NCBI GenBank assembly: GCA_964595565.1
Contig: CAZQQX010000022.1
Location: forward strand, 1-32,565
DNA: 32,565 nt
Source: JAQVEM01 sp964595565
GTDB taxonomy: Bacteria > Actinomycetota > Humimicrobiia > Humimicrobiales > Humimicrobiaceae
Direction: 5' to 3'
Numbering within the stretch: the first letter of the stretch is position 1; each line of letters starts with the position of its first letter. Below the pieces are notes generated by a model. The model ran no database searches and had not been told where the DNA came from. It saw only the letters and a program-made list of their open reading frames with translations. Both the position numbers and the translations under genes were made by a program. Positions 17,864-25,543 of the stretch are shown here, piece by piece.

Positions 17864-18008
17864 TACCTTCCTCCTATTTAAAACATTAGACAGAGTCCAT
17901 TATGAAAGAGATTTGCCATAACACGAATCTCACTTAAACTCTTATGCTTTAAAGGGTTTCCTTTCTATTTAAATATACTACAAAATATGTCAAAAAAAAT
18001 ATAATTTT

Positions 18009-18058
18009 TGGGACCAGGTTAAGTCGGTATTGAAATTTACTTTCTCCACCTGATCCCA
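18009..18058. repeat. Inverted repeat between binding protein and permease genes
   Basis: TGGGACCAGGT (18009-18019) and ACCTGATCCCA (18048-18058) form an 11-bp stem with one G-U pair and a 28-base loop. On the minus strand it is followed by A5, then a T-rich run. It may act as an attenuator or mRNA-stabilising hairpin after the solute-binding gene, or be a REP-like genomic repeat. Confidence 0.6.
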
Positions 18059-18096
18059 TTAACTAATAAGCAAACATTATAAAGATGAATTATCTG

Positions 18097-19719
18097 CTAT
18101 TCGCTGCTGATCCATGCATCCTCGGGAATCCATATCGTACTGGAGCCAAAATCTGCAAAGCCAGTGTCATTAACATTTGCCTTCATGACAAATGCATCAA
18201 AAATATTGTATAGAGGAATGACTGTCATTTCATCAAACATCATCTGGTTGATTTGACGTGTCAGTTCATCATCTAATTCCGCAGTAAATACTGACTCCCT
18301 GACCAGATCTATCAGCTCCTGTGACCTGTACATGGCCGGTAGGTCTCCAATAGTCGGGTCAATATATATTCTGTATGTAGTATTTATATTTGACAGAGTA
18401 CGCATGTGCTGACCAAGCATACCGTTCCAGTCCGATTTACGCTGGTTGAGATAGCCGCCGCTGTCAGGAAATTCGAGTTCAACGGTAATTCCTACCTGAG
18501 CCAGCATGCTCTGGATGGCTACCATAGCATCCTTATCAGCAAAGTTTGGCATACCGATAATCTTTGTTTCGAATCCGTCCGCATAACCGGCTTTGTCAAG
18601 CAACTCTTTAGCTTTATCTGGGTTATAAGGGTTGGTATTGATACTATCCATATGTGCAGACCACCCTTCAGGCGCATATTGATATGCAGGCGTCCAGGAA
18701 CCAAAGCCACGGGCCTCTACTATACTGTCTCTATCGATCGCATAGTATATTGCCTGTCGGACTTCAAGCTTTGATAGCGGGGAATCCTCGTGAGTACTGC
18801 TTGGAACAAGTACTACTGGACCTATGGGCAAAAATTTTACCTTCAGACCTGCAGCCTGCATAGCAGCGATTACCTCGCCAGAGTTAGTGGTCAATACATC
18901 GATACCCTGCTCGCCCTCAGTCTGGAGAGCAGCCTGCTGTGTCATTGTATCTGCAATGAAGTGATATGAAACACCATCAAGATAGGGTTTACCTTCCTGC
19001 CAGTAGTCATCATTCCTGACAAGTACGAGTATGTCGCCGCGCGTAAAGCTTTCAAATTTGAATGGACCTGTTCCTACTGGATTCTTCCTTGCCCACTCAA
19101 TACCATTTTCCTCAAAAGCAGTTGGCGAAATGAAGCCTGAAGAACGGCCGGCCAGAGCGTTCAAGGCGCTGTTGGCAAAGCTTTCAAAATCAAGTGCAAT
19201 TGTAAATTCGTCAACGACTCTTGCATTGGTATACTGAGGAAGCACACCGGGTTCGATTGCCCTATTCAAACTCCACACTGCAGCTTCAGCGTTGAAAGGT
19301 GTACCATCATGGAATTTAACGTTCTCCTGGAGGTTAAGCGTAACAGTCTTTGCATCCATATCGACGTCATAGTCTTTAGCAAGGAAAGGGTGAACATTAC
19401 CGAAGGAATCCTCACGTAAGAGTGTCTCGATAAAGGTATTAACAAGCGTAGTATCGTTAGTCGTATTTTCCCATGGCACACCGAGCGGCTGTGCACCTTC
19501 AGCCGTAGTAACAATATCCAGGACTCCACCATATTCAGGCCCTCCTGTTTCCTCTGCTTCCTCTACTTCTTCTTCCTCTCCTTCCTCTACTGTTTCCTCT
19601 GCTTCCTCTGTTACTTCCTCTGCTGCTTCCTCTGCTGCTTCTGACTTACATCCTATTCCCAATAACAACAGAGACATACTTAGAATAACAGCCACTATAA
19701 TTAGCATTACTTTTCTCAT
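18097..19719 (-). CDS. ABC transporter solute-binding lipoprotein, family 5
   Basis: 540 residues. Captures the substrate outside the membrane and delivers it to the permeases downstream. Signal sequence with lipobox LLLGIGC, lipidated Cys24, then a 35-residue linker made largely of Glu, Ala, Thr and Val. The SBP_bac_5 domain starts at YGGVLDIVTTAEG, with the typical VTLNLQENVKFHDGTPFNAEAAVWSL (split here only for quoting: VTLNLQENVKFHDG, then TPFNAEA), NPVGTGPFKFE, RQAIYYAIDRDSI and a C-terminal lobe. Length is normal. ATG at 19719 preceded by AAGGAG with eight bases spacing. The family binds peptides, nickel chelates, sugars and other compounds, so the ligand is open. Its position between the FAD oxidoreductase and permease genes suggests a link to that pathway. 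Confidence 0.94.
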   Translation of the reverse strand: MRKVMLIIVAVILSMSLLLLGIGCKSEAAEEAAEEVTEEAEETVEEGEEEEVEEAEETGGPEYGGVLDIVTTAEGAQPLGVPWENTTNDTTLVNTFIETLLREDSFGNVHPFLAKDYDVDMDAKTVTLNLQENVKFHDGTPFNAEAAVWSLNRAIEPGVLPQYTNARVVDEFTIALDFESFANSALNALAGRSSGFISPTAFEENGIEWARKNPVGTGPFKFESFTRGDILVLVRNDDYWQEGKPYLDGVSYHFIADTMTQQAALQTEGEQGIDVLTTNSGEVIAAMQAAGLKVKFLPIGPVVLVPSSTHEDSPLSKLEVRQAIYYAIDRDSIVEARGFGSWTPAYQYAPEGWSAHMDSINTNPYNPDKAKELLDKAGYADGFETKIIGMPNFADKDAMVAIQSMLAQVGITVELEFPDSGGYLNQRKSDWNGMLGQHMRTLSNINTTYRIYIDPTIGDLPAMYRSQELIDLVRESVFTAELDDELTRQINQMMFDEMTVIPLYNIFDAFVMKANVNDTGFADFGSSTIWIPEDAWISSE

Positions 19720-19799
19720 TTCAACTACTCCTTGAAATATTTTTTTATAATTTTGACAATATAATCGAAATCTGTCTTTACCTTATTATCAGACCTGGT

Positions 19800-19829
19800 T
19801 TAAAAACAAACTTCGATTTCTTTTATCAT
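19800..19829 (-). other. Nine-codon mini-ORF with strong ribosome site in the binding-protein leader
   Basis: In the 277-base gap between the FAD oxidoreductase and binding-protein genes, the minus strand has AAAGGAG eight bases before ATG (19829) and a nine-residue frame MIKEIEVCF ending in TAA (19802-19800), 80 bases before the binding-protein start. It could be a leader peptide or the remains of a deleted gene. No attenuator structure is evident. Confidence 0.3.
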
Positions 19830-19996
19830 AAAACCATCTCCTTTCATTTTTTTTAAACCCATTACTTCTTATTTAATCTTTAATTCAATACACCTAAAAG
19901 GAGGTAAAGAGTTAAAAAATTTTTTTATTTAACATTATCACATTTTTAAAAATAACATATAACAACTTGTATCTTTTTTCTAATTCGCACACAATC

Positions 19997-21460
19997 TCAG
20001 TGTGTTCCCGTAAGTATGGCTCCCTGCTCTTTTAAGATACGCTGCAGCTCTGAAACATCTTTTTCCAGCTCTCTGGGTGATATGTTTTTTGTAGCACAAA
20101 CAGCTGCCGCTACCCCTGCTGCCTGTCCGGTTACCATGGTCTGCTGCAGAAATCTCATGTAAGGATCCCTTTCGGTTGATACCATCTTACCTGCTACCAG
20201 CATGTTCTCAACCTTTTTAGGTACCAGGATTCTATAGGGAATATCATATGAGCCCCCGCCTTTGGGAACATGTGATGCTCTGTCTCCCTTTCCTTCGATA
20301 TGCTGACCAAGAGTATCAACGGTAGCAACATGACGGCCCCCTGTCGGGAAATGGCTCTTTCCTATCACATCATCAAACTTTCTTGCCTCTAAAACATCTT
20401 CAGAGGTAAACTTGTAATCACCCATTATCCTTCTGCCTTCCCTTATTCGCATCTCGGGGCATATTCTGGTTATATAGGCATTCTCAAATCCGGGCATGTA
20501 TTTTTTAAAGAATCTCCAGGCTACGATTATCTGCTTTCGGCACTCTATCTCTCCTCTGGTAATATCCCAGGCATCTGTGGGAAGTATGTTGGGTACCTGG
20601 GAGGAGTGCTGCATATGGGCCTGTATTTTACCGCCTTCCCTGGGGAAGAGGAAAAAGCCTATACCGCTGTAGCCATGCCATTCACCTTTTGCCATTGCCT
20701 TATCCCTTATAGAGAAGAACCCCATGACCTCTCCCAGCTCGGTGATATCGGTAAGATTTCTAAATACTTCCATTACTTCTTCATGAGTTGAGGTACCATT
20801 GTAGCCCATCCATTCGATATCCTCAGGATTTTCCCTTATGTATTTACATACCTTATCCCAGTCCACGCCATCTACCGTAAAGGACACTGTATGAGGCTCG
20901 GCTTCTTCTTTGGGTAATATCTCGAAGGGTGCTCCTGCCCTGGCTGCAATATCACCTTCACCCGTGCAGTCAATTACTACCTTTGATTTGATTTCTACTC
21001 TTCCGTTTGCATTCTCAACCACAACCCCTTTTACTGTATCACCATCTTTTAATACATCCACTACCAGGGTGTGGAGAAGAAGGTTTACATTGTTTTCTGT
21101 CATCATCTCAAACATCAAAAGCCCCCACCAGTCGGCATCGACATAAGAGAATGTATAGCCTGTTTTTACCCTTATCGGGGTCTTCTGATGAGGAAGGGCA
21201 TGCCCGGATTCAAGCAACCTGTTGTAGGTCTCTTCCAGTATCCCGCCCTTGTCCTGCTCGCCAAGTGCGTTAAAAAACCACGCGTAGGCGAAACCCGGGG
21301 GGCCTGAGATGTTCATCTGTCCTCCAAGCGAACCTATACGCTCAATAAGCAGTGTGTTGGCACCGGCCCTTGCAGCTGATATTGCTGCAGAGCAACCGGA
21401 AGTTCCTCCCCCGCATACAATTACATCATATTCCACATCGTACCCACTCTTATTATTCAT
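19997..21460 (-). CDS. FAD-dependent oxidoreductase (FAD_oxidored, PF12831-like), copy A
   Basis: 487 residues, cytoplasmic, no signal peptide. The N-terminal Rossmann site reads VIVCGGGTSG (GGGTSG at 17-22) with the ribose-binding acidic residue Glu40 in LLIER and GGQMN shortly after; VIDCTGEGDIAA at about 162 and VENMLVAGKMVSTERD near 430 complete FAD binding. The family (PF12831 and kin) is broad, and members oxidise or reduce small organic acids, amines or sugars; substrate is unknown here. A perfect AAAGGAGG site lies six bases before the ATG. It is 44 bases after the UGSC-type gene, so one transcript is likely. About 90 percent identical to the gene at 28718-30181, with 47 differences by hand alignment, so one copy arose by recent duplication. 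Confidence 0.88.
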   Translation of the reverse strand: MNNKSGYDVEYDVIVCGGGTSGCSAAISAARAGANTLLIERIGSLGGQMNISGPPGFAYAWFFNALGEQDKGGILEETYNRLLESGHALPHQKTPIRVKTGYTFSYVDADWWGLLMFEMMTENNVNLLLHTLVVDVLKDGDTVKGVVVENANGRVEIKSKVVIDCTGEGDIAARAGAPFEILPKEEAEPHTVSFTVDGVDWDKVCKYIRENPEDIEWMGYNGTSTHEEVMEVFRNLTDITELGEVMGFFSIRDKAMAKGEWHGYSGIGFFLFPREGGKIQAHMQHSSQVPNILPTDAWDITRGEIECRKQIIVAWRFFKKYMPGFENAYITRICPEMRIREGRRIMGDYKFTSEDVLEARKFDDVIGKSHFPTGGRHVATVDTLGQHIEGKGDRASHVPKGGGSYDIPYRILVPKKVENMLVAGKMVSTERDPYMRFLQQTMVTGQAAGVAAAVCATKNISPRELEKDVSELQRILKEQGAILTGTH

Positions 21461-21504
21461 GTTGATCCTCCTTTATATATGTTAAATCGGTAACAAACCT
21501 TGAA

Positions 21505-23223
21505 CTATTTTTTAAAATCACTTATCTCCTTTGCTGCTTTCCCATTGGGAAGCTCAACACGTTCAACAATTGCCTCACTGTGGAGACCCCAGGGCAATAT
21601 AACCTGTGAATGTCCACCCCTGTTTCCTGCAACTACAACAAAGACGTCTTCGGGAGAGCGTGTAACAGGCATCGGGTGCTTTTTCTCATCCCATCCCTCG
21701 GGTCTTACTGGTACAATTCCCCTGCCTTTCACCATTGCAGTTTCATTTACTGCTCTAAGGTGGATATGTTCCCTTATGGTGTCCTTTGTGTATCCGAAAT
21801 CAAGAAGCATTTTAGCATGGTCAGGAGTTATTACTATGATAAGGCTACTTGGCAAGTATGCATTGTTGCTTCCAATGGTAAAGCAGGTATTTGTTATGGT
21901 ATCTATCAAATCCCCGCCATTAAGGCTTAAAAAGTCAATAAAGTCACGCTGGGGTTCTGCTTTTAGCACGAGGACAGCTGTTTCATCTTCACTGAAGTAT
22001 TCCTCATTTATGGTTTTCCATGGAGCCAGTTCTTTTTCTTCAGCAAAACAGTAGGTAAGCTCAACAGGAGATGACTGATTGTCCAGGTCACAGAAACCAG
22101 GTACAGCTCTGCATACATTCATGATAACAAGGTTTGTTGCACGTCCTATTGTAAGATTTGCAGGATGTCCCGGCCCCAGGCAACCCTGCCTTCCAGACAT
22201 TCCTATCTCTTTGGCCAGAGGACCGCTTACCAGAACCAGGTTTCCTCCAGGATAGGAGGTGGTGACTGACTGTATAAAGTTATACTTCTGATTTGCCATT
22301 GCCTTAAAAGCAGTTAAAAGTATGGGCATATACTGGGGTTCACATCCTGCCAGAATAGCACCTATGGCAACATCTTTTACTGTAATATTTTTACCAGAGG
22401 GACCGATCTCATAAGCCAGAACCGTTTCTGGATCAAATGGGCAGTACTCCATCATTGCCTCAAATCTTTTCCGGGTAGGAGGGATCATGGGAAGACCATC
22501 ACTTATATGATGCTCGTTCATATAGTCCATGAATTCTTCCATATAACAGCCAGGGGTGTACAGCTTTTCTTCGTTTACCTCGATCTCATCTGTAAATGAC
22601 AGCAGCCCGTCTTCTCTTGGTTTTACCTCATCTAATTTAAAATCTATAGATGCTGCTTCTTCAAGCTTTTCACCATTTTCAGTTAATGAAGTAATTATAT
22701 AATCCCATTTTTTATCAATTTCGGCACTTATTTCCTCAGGCGTACTTGCCTGGTAAATATCAATCTCACACAGGCAGAGTTTACCAGCCCTGTAAGTAGC
22801 AACTCCCCTTACTACTTCTGCTCCAGGAGGTGCTGTAACATAAACTGTTGGGATTCCTTCTTTTTCAAGAGCAATAGAAACAATAGTGGTGGCTGAAGAG
22901 GTACCCATATCTCCCAGGGCAACAACTGCTGCCCGGGGTTTTTCCTTTGCCAGCATTGCTGCATATTCTTCCAGCTTCGCTGTATCCTTTCCCCTTACTG
23001 TCTCCTTGTATTCTACAAAGTTAGAAATTCCCATTTTACTAAAGTTTTCTTTTATCCTGTTAAAGGCTTCTCTATAATGACAGAAATCCAGCTTTGTATT
23101 GTCATAGAAAAGAATCTTTCCTTTTTTTAGCCCATCTACTGAAACCCTTTTTGCCAGCTTTATAACCGGCCTTTCCTGATAGCCGCGCGGGTCCAGGATA
23201 GCATCCAGCTTTCGTTTTGACAC
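21505..23223 (-). CDS. UGSC-type protein lacking the UGSC motif, with large C-terminal domain
   Basis: 572 residues, cytoplasmic. The N-terminal part (about 1-185) resembles the UGSC family of (seleno)proteins, whose name-giving Sec/Cys-Gly-Ser-Cys follows an Asp after a hydrophobic strand. Here that site reads AVVALGDMGTSS, with Met106-Gly-Thr-Ser109, so both redox residues are absent; the codon is ATG, not TGA. The C-terminal part (about 225-560) matches the region found with UGSC proteins: SDGLPMIPPT (241-250), GAILAGCEPQYMPI (288-301), TSYPGGNLVLVSGP (322-335) and GRATNLVIMNV. GTG start at 23223 with GGGAG five bases upstream. It heads the probable operon with the FAD oxidoreductase. The reaction is unknown for the whole family; enzyme or binding roles are both open. 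Confidence 0.8.
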   Translation of the reverse strand: MSKRKLDAILDPRGYQERPVIKLAKRVSVDGLKKGKILFYDNTKLDFCHYREAFNRIKENFSKMGISNFVEYKETVRGKDTAKLEEYAAMLAKEKPRAAVVALGDMGTSSATTIVSIALEKEGIPTVYVTAPPGAEVVRGVATYRAGKLCLCEIDIYQASTPEEISAEIDKKWDYIITSLTENGEKLEEAASIDFKLDEVKPREDGLLSFTDEIEVNEEKLYTPGCYMEEFMDYMNEHHISDGLPMIPPTRKRFEAMMEYCPFDPETVLAYEIGPSGKNITVKDVAIGAILAGCEPQYMPILLTAFKAMANQKYNFIQSVTTSYPGGNLVLVSGPLAKEIGMSGRQGCLGPGHPANLTIGRATNLVIMNVCRAVPGFCDLDNQSSPVELTYCFAEEKELAPWKTINEEYFSEDETAVLVLKAEPQRDFIDFLSLNGGDLIDTITNTCFTIGSNNAYLPSSLIIVITPDHAKMLLDFGYTKDTIREHIHLRAVNETAMVKGRGIVPVRPEGWDEKKHPMPVTRSPEDVFVVVAGNRGGHSQVILPWGLHSEAIVERVELPNGKAAKEISDFKK

Positions 23224-23311
23224 TTTATCTCCCTTCTTATTATACGTTTAGCAATTTAAAATTTTGGATGTCTTATTAATTACGGTATTTATTCTGTTTT
23301 GCAACAAATAA

Positions 23312-23339
23312 ACTTTCCTTTAAAAACTTTCCTTTAAAA
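23312..23339. repeat. Perfect 14-bp tandem repeat (two units)
   Basis: ACTTTCCTTTAAAA occurs at 23312-23325 and again at 23326-23339 without mismatch. Function unknown. Confidence 0.85.
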
Positions 23340-23488
23340 GTTTATAGTCACTGAAAAGTAACCCGGAAAAACCTTAAATACAAATGTTTTTCTCACACAC
23401 TATCTGCCCGGGGACTACATATCATTCACGGTCCATACCACTAATTTTGTACCTTTCAAAGGACAGTATCTGATTTCTATATATTATG

Positions 23489-23680
23489 TATTATGCTTTT
23501 TGTATTATGCTTTTTGACCTATTTGTTACCATACCTTATGANNNNNNNNNNNNNNNNNNNNNNNNNNNNNNNNNNNNNNNNNNNNNNNNNNNNNNNNNNN
23601 NNNNNNNNNNNNNNNNNNNNNNNNNNNNNNNNNNNNNNNNNTATTATGCTTTTTGACCTATTTGTTACCATACCTTATGA
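23489..23680. repeat. Tandem repeat flanking and probably spanning the assembly gap
   Basis: TATTATGCTTTTTG is repeated perfectly at 23489-23502 and 23503-23516. The same 39 bases (starting TATTATGCTTTTTGACC and ending ACCTTATGA) occur on both sides of the N-run, at 23503-23541 and 23642-23680, running exactly up to the Ns. The gap therefore sits in a repeat, and contig ends overlap or copies were collapsed. Confidence 0.85.
23542..23641. other. Assembly gap, 100 N
   Basis: Exactly 100 N, the usual placeholder for a scaffold gap of unknown size. True distance may be zero. Confidence 0.98.
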
Positions 23681-23791
23681 CCGGACAACTCATGTAGCCA
23701 TCAACTCTTTCCCGGTCACCGGTCAAAAAAACATATAATAGCCACGCTAGTGTATTCCCCTTTATTAATATAATCAAGTGTTCTGCTTACA

Positions 23792-23825
23792 TTGTCTAAT
23801 TTAGGAACTTGACATTATTTTGACA
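23792..23825. promoter_or_regulatory. 34-bp conserved motif, copy 1
   Basis: TTGTC-N11-CTTGACA-N5-TTGACA, upstream of the UGSC-type/FAD operon (which starts at 23223 beyond the gap) and just past the end of MFS transporter 1. Same spacing as the copies at 25280 and 30538. Confidence 0.6.
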
Positions 23826-23886
23826 CCTATTAAATCTAACAAATATTTTCAATTAACCGTATTCTTTAATATATATAAAAGTAAAT

Positions 23887-25203
23887 CTACGCCAGATTTT
23901 TAGCAGTCACTATTTGATTCTTCCTTGAAATTACAAGCCCAACAAGTGATGCTATTGTAGCTATTATTCGCAAGCCCACAACTAACATTATTGCCCAAAA
24001 ATAACTCCCGGTAATATCTTTGATATAAGCTCCGACATACGGGCCTATTGATATCCCAATACCTACAGAAAAAGCCTGTAATGTGGTCATAATCTTACCC
24101 AGGTGTCTCATACCGAAAACATAAGATATGGAAGCATAGTGTACGGTAGGTTCCCCCTGTAATCCTAAAAACGTTAAAAATCCAAGCAACATAATAAGTA
24201 TTACATGATTGTAACCAGAATAAAATAAAAGTATTAAGACGGCAGATGAAAAATATAATACAGGCAATGTTTTCCAGGGACCTCCGATTTTATCCACTAT
24301 AAATCCCCACCCGAAACCCCCAAGAAGGCCAGCAAAACCTAATACCACCAAAAAAATAGGCACTATGATGGTTAATGCATTTTCTCTCCCTACAGAAACT
24401 TCCAACCCTTCTAATATAATCAGAGAAGCATTCTGGAAAAGAAACATTTGACCAAAAGATGTACATAAGAAACATATGAATAGCAGCCAGAAGTAAACAT
24501 TTTTAGAAGCCTGGGGTAGTGTATAGTCTTTAGTCGAATGCGGTATATTTTCTAATAATTTATTATCTTTTTTCTTTAATAGTTTAAGTGTCAGGTTGTG
24601 GGAAGGGCTCCTCCAGAATATTATAGCAATTGATAGTAGAGTGATTGCAATCAGAGCAAACAAAAAAAATATATTTTTACCAAATCCATTAACCCTTATT
24701 AAAAAAGCTATAATTGGTGAATAAACCATTGGGGCTGTATTTAAACCTGCAACACCCAGGCCGGTAGCCGTTCCTGGTTTGTCAGGAAACCACTTGCTTA
24801 CATTAATAGAATATGTTCCTGTATATAGCCCGAATCCCAGACCTACAAAAAAGCTACCAATATACCAGAATGGTACTGCTTCACCCCAGCTATCAAAGTT
24901 CAACATTCTTGATATTGTCAGGTAACCAGAAACTATAAATATTGCTGATAATGCAGCCGGTATTTTAGGACCATATTTATCTATTATAAAACCGGCTATT
25001 AATGGCCCTAAAATCATTGTACCTATCCCAATAAAGAGCGATGCCAGAACAATAGTTGCTACTACATCAAGACTGAAATGCTCCTGAATATACGGATAAA
25101 ATATAGTCCATGTGCTTCCTGTAGATACCCCCATGCTTAATATAAAAGAGGAAACGGGGTAAAACCACCTCTTTTTCTCTCCGACGCCCTTTTGCAGAAT
25201 CAT
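23887..25203 (-). CDS. MFS transporter, OFA (oxalate/formate antiporter)-like, copy 1
   Basis: 438 residues, 12 predicted membrane helices. OFA-type features: the RWFYPVSSFILSMG start, WTIFYPYIQEHF in the first loop, DKYGPK after helix 2 (MFS motif), SKWFPDKPGTATGLGVAG before helix 5 and GFIVDKIGG in the second half. The family moves small carboxylates, often in exchange or with protons, so uptake or export of an organic acid is the best guess. No good ribosome site precedes the ATG at 25203. Motif copy 2 lies 77 bases upstream. Paralogue of the transporter at 27184-28494; more than half of aligned residues agree by eye. Confidence 0.88.
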   Translation of the reverse strand: MILQKGVGEKKRWFYPVSSFILSMGVSTGSTWTIFYPYIQEHFSLDVVATIVLASLFIGIGTMILGPLIAGFIIDKYGPKIPAALSAIFIVSGYLTISRMLNFDSWGEAVPFWYIGSFFVGLGFGLYTGTYSINVSKWFPDKPGTATGLGVAGLNTAPMVYSPIIAFLIRVNGFGKNIFFLFALIAITLLSIAIIFWRSPSHNLTLKLLKKKDNKLLENIPHSTKDYTLPQASKNVYFWLLFICFLCTSFGQMFLFQNASLIILEGLEVSVGRENALTIIVPIFLVVLGFAGLLGGFGWGFIVDKIGGPWKTLPVLYFSSAVLILLFYSGYNHVILIMLLGFLTFLGLQGEPTVHYASISYVFGMRHLGKIMTTLQAFSVGIGISIGPYVGAYIKDITGSYFWAIMLVVGLRIIATIASLVGLVISRKNQIVTAKNLA

Positions 25204-25279
25204 AATTTAAAACTTTCTATAAATATTTTGTTTCTGATTTACTCATAGATCTTCCCCCGGGTCAACTGGCGCCAAACAT

Positions 25280-25313
25280 TTGTCTTATTTAATAACTTGG
25301 CATATAGTTGACA
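25280..25313. promoter_or_regulatory. 34-bp conserved motif, copy 2
   Basis: TTGTC-N11-CTTGGCA-N5-TTGACA, 77 bases upstream of the start of MFS transporter 1. It contains inverted TTGTC and GACAA arms. Candidate operator. Confidence 0.6.
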
Positions 25314-25348
25314 ACAATAATAAGTATTTCTCAGACTATTTAAGATTG

Positions 25349-25424
25349 TGCCTGCTGTAGAATTTGAACGGATGACCTTATCCGATATTAAATCAGATGT
25401 TCTGTTAGCTGGACTACAATGGCA
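25349..25424 (-). pseudogene. Degenerate tRNA-like sequence
   Basis: On the minus strand the 76 bases have a tRNA outline: ends TGCC and GGCA pair, an anticodon stem TCTGA/TCGGA encloses loop TTTAATA, and GTTCAAATTC resembles a T loop. The D and T stems and most of the acceptor do not pair, and no CCA is encoded. It looks like a decayed tRNA (perhaps once Thr-like) that could have been an integration target. Weak call. Confidence 0.3.
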
Positions 25425-25543
25425 AATTAATTATCAGAAAACGATAGAATTTTATAAAATTTTTAAAATATCAGCATTATTTAGGATGAGCAAGCATCTT
25501 ATTGACCTTAAGGTATGGACGCTTGAAAATTCACCATATATTA

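Larger units (their letters stand above)
23224..23886. other. Gene-free stretch with repeats, assembly gap and one copy of the 34-bp motif
   Basis: About 560 real bases plus 100 N. It holds a 14-bp tandem repeat (23312-23339), a second tandem repeat leading into the gap (23489-23680) and motif copy 1 (23792-23825). No credible gene is visible on either strand. Confidence 0.6.
25204..25543. other. Gene-free stretch with motif copy 2 and a tRNA-like relic
   Basis: Between MFS transporter 1 and the MATE gene, 340 bases. It contains the 34-bp motif at 25280-25313 and a degenerate tRNA-like sequence at 25349-25424. No coding region is supported. Confidence 0.6.

Noticed and set aside
20606..21307. 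Several plus-strand frames inside the FAD oxidoreductase genes
   Set aside because: They are antisense shadows of well-conserved coding sequence, and equivalent frames recur in the paralogue for the same reason.
23312..23516. CRISPR-like array from the tandem repeats
   Set aside because: The repeats are directly adjacent 14-bp units without spacers, and no cas gene is present.
23493..23738. 81-codon frame across the N-run
   Set aside because: It exists only because N codons are not stops; its visible parts are the flanking repeat.
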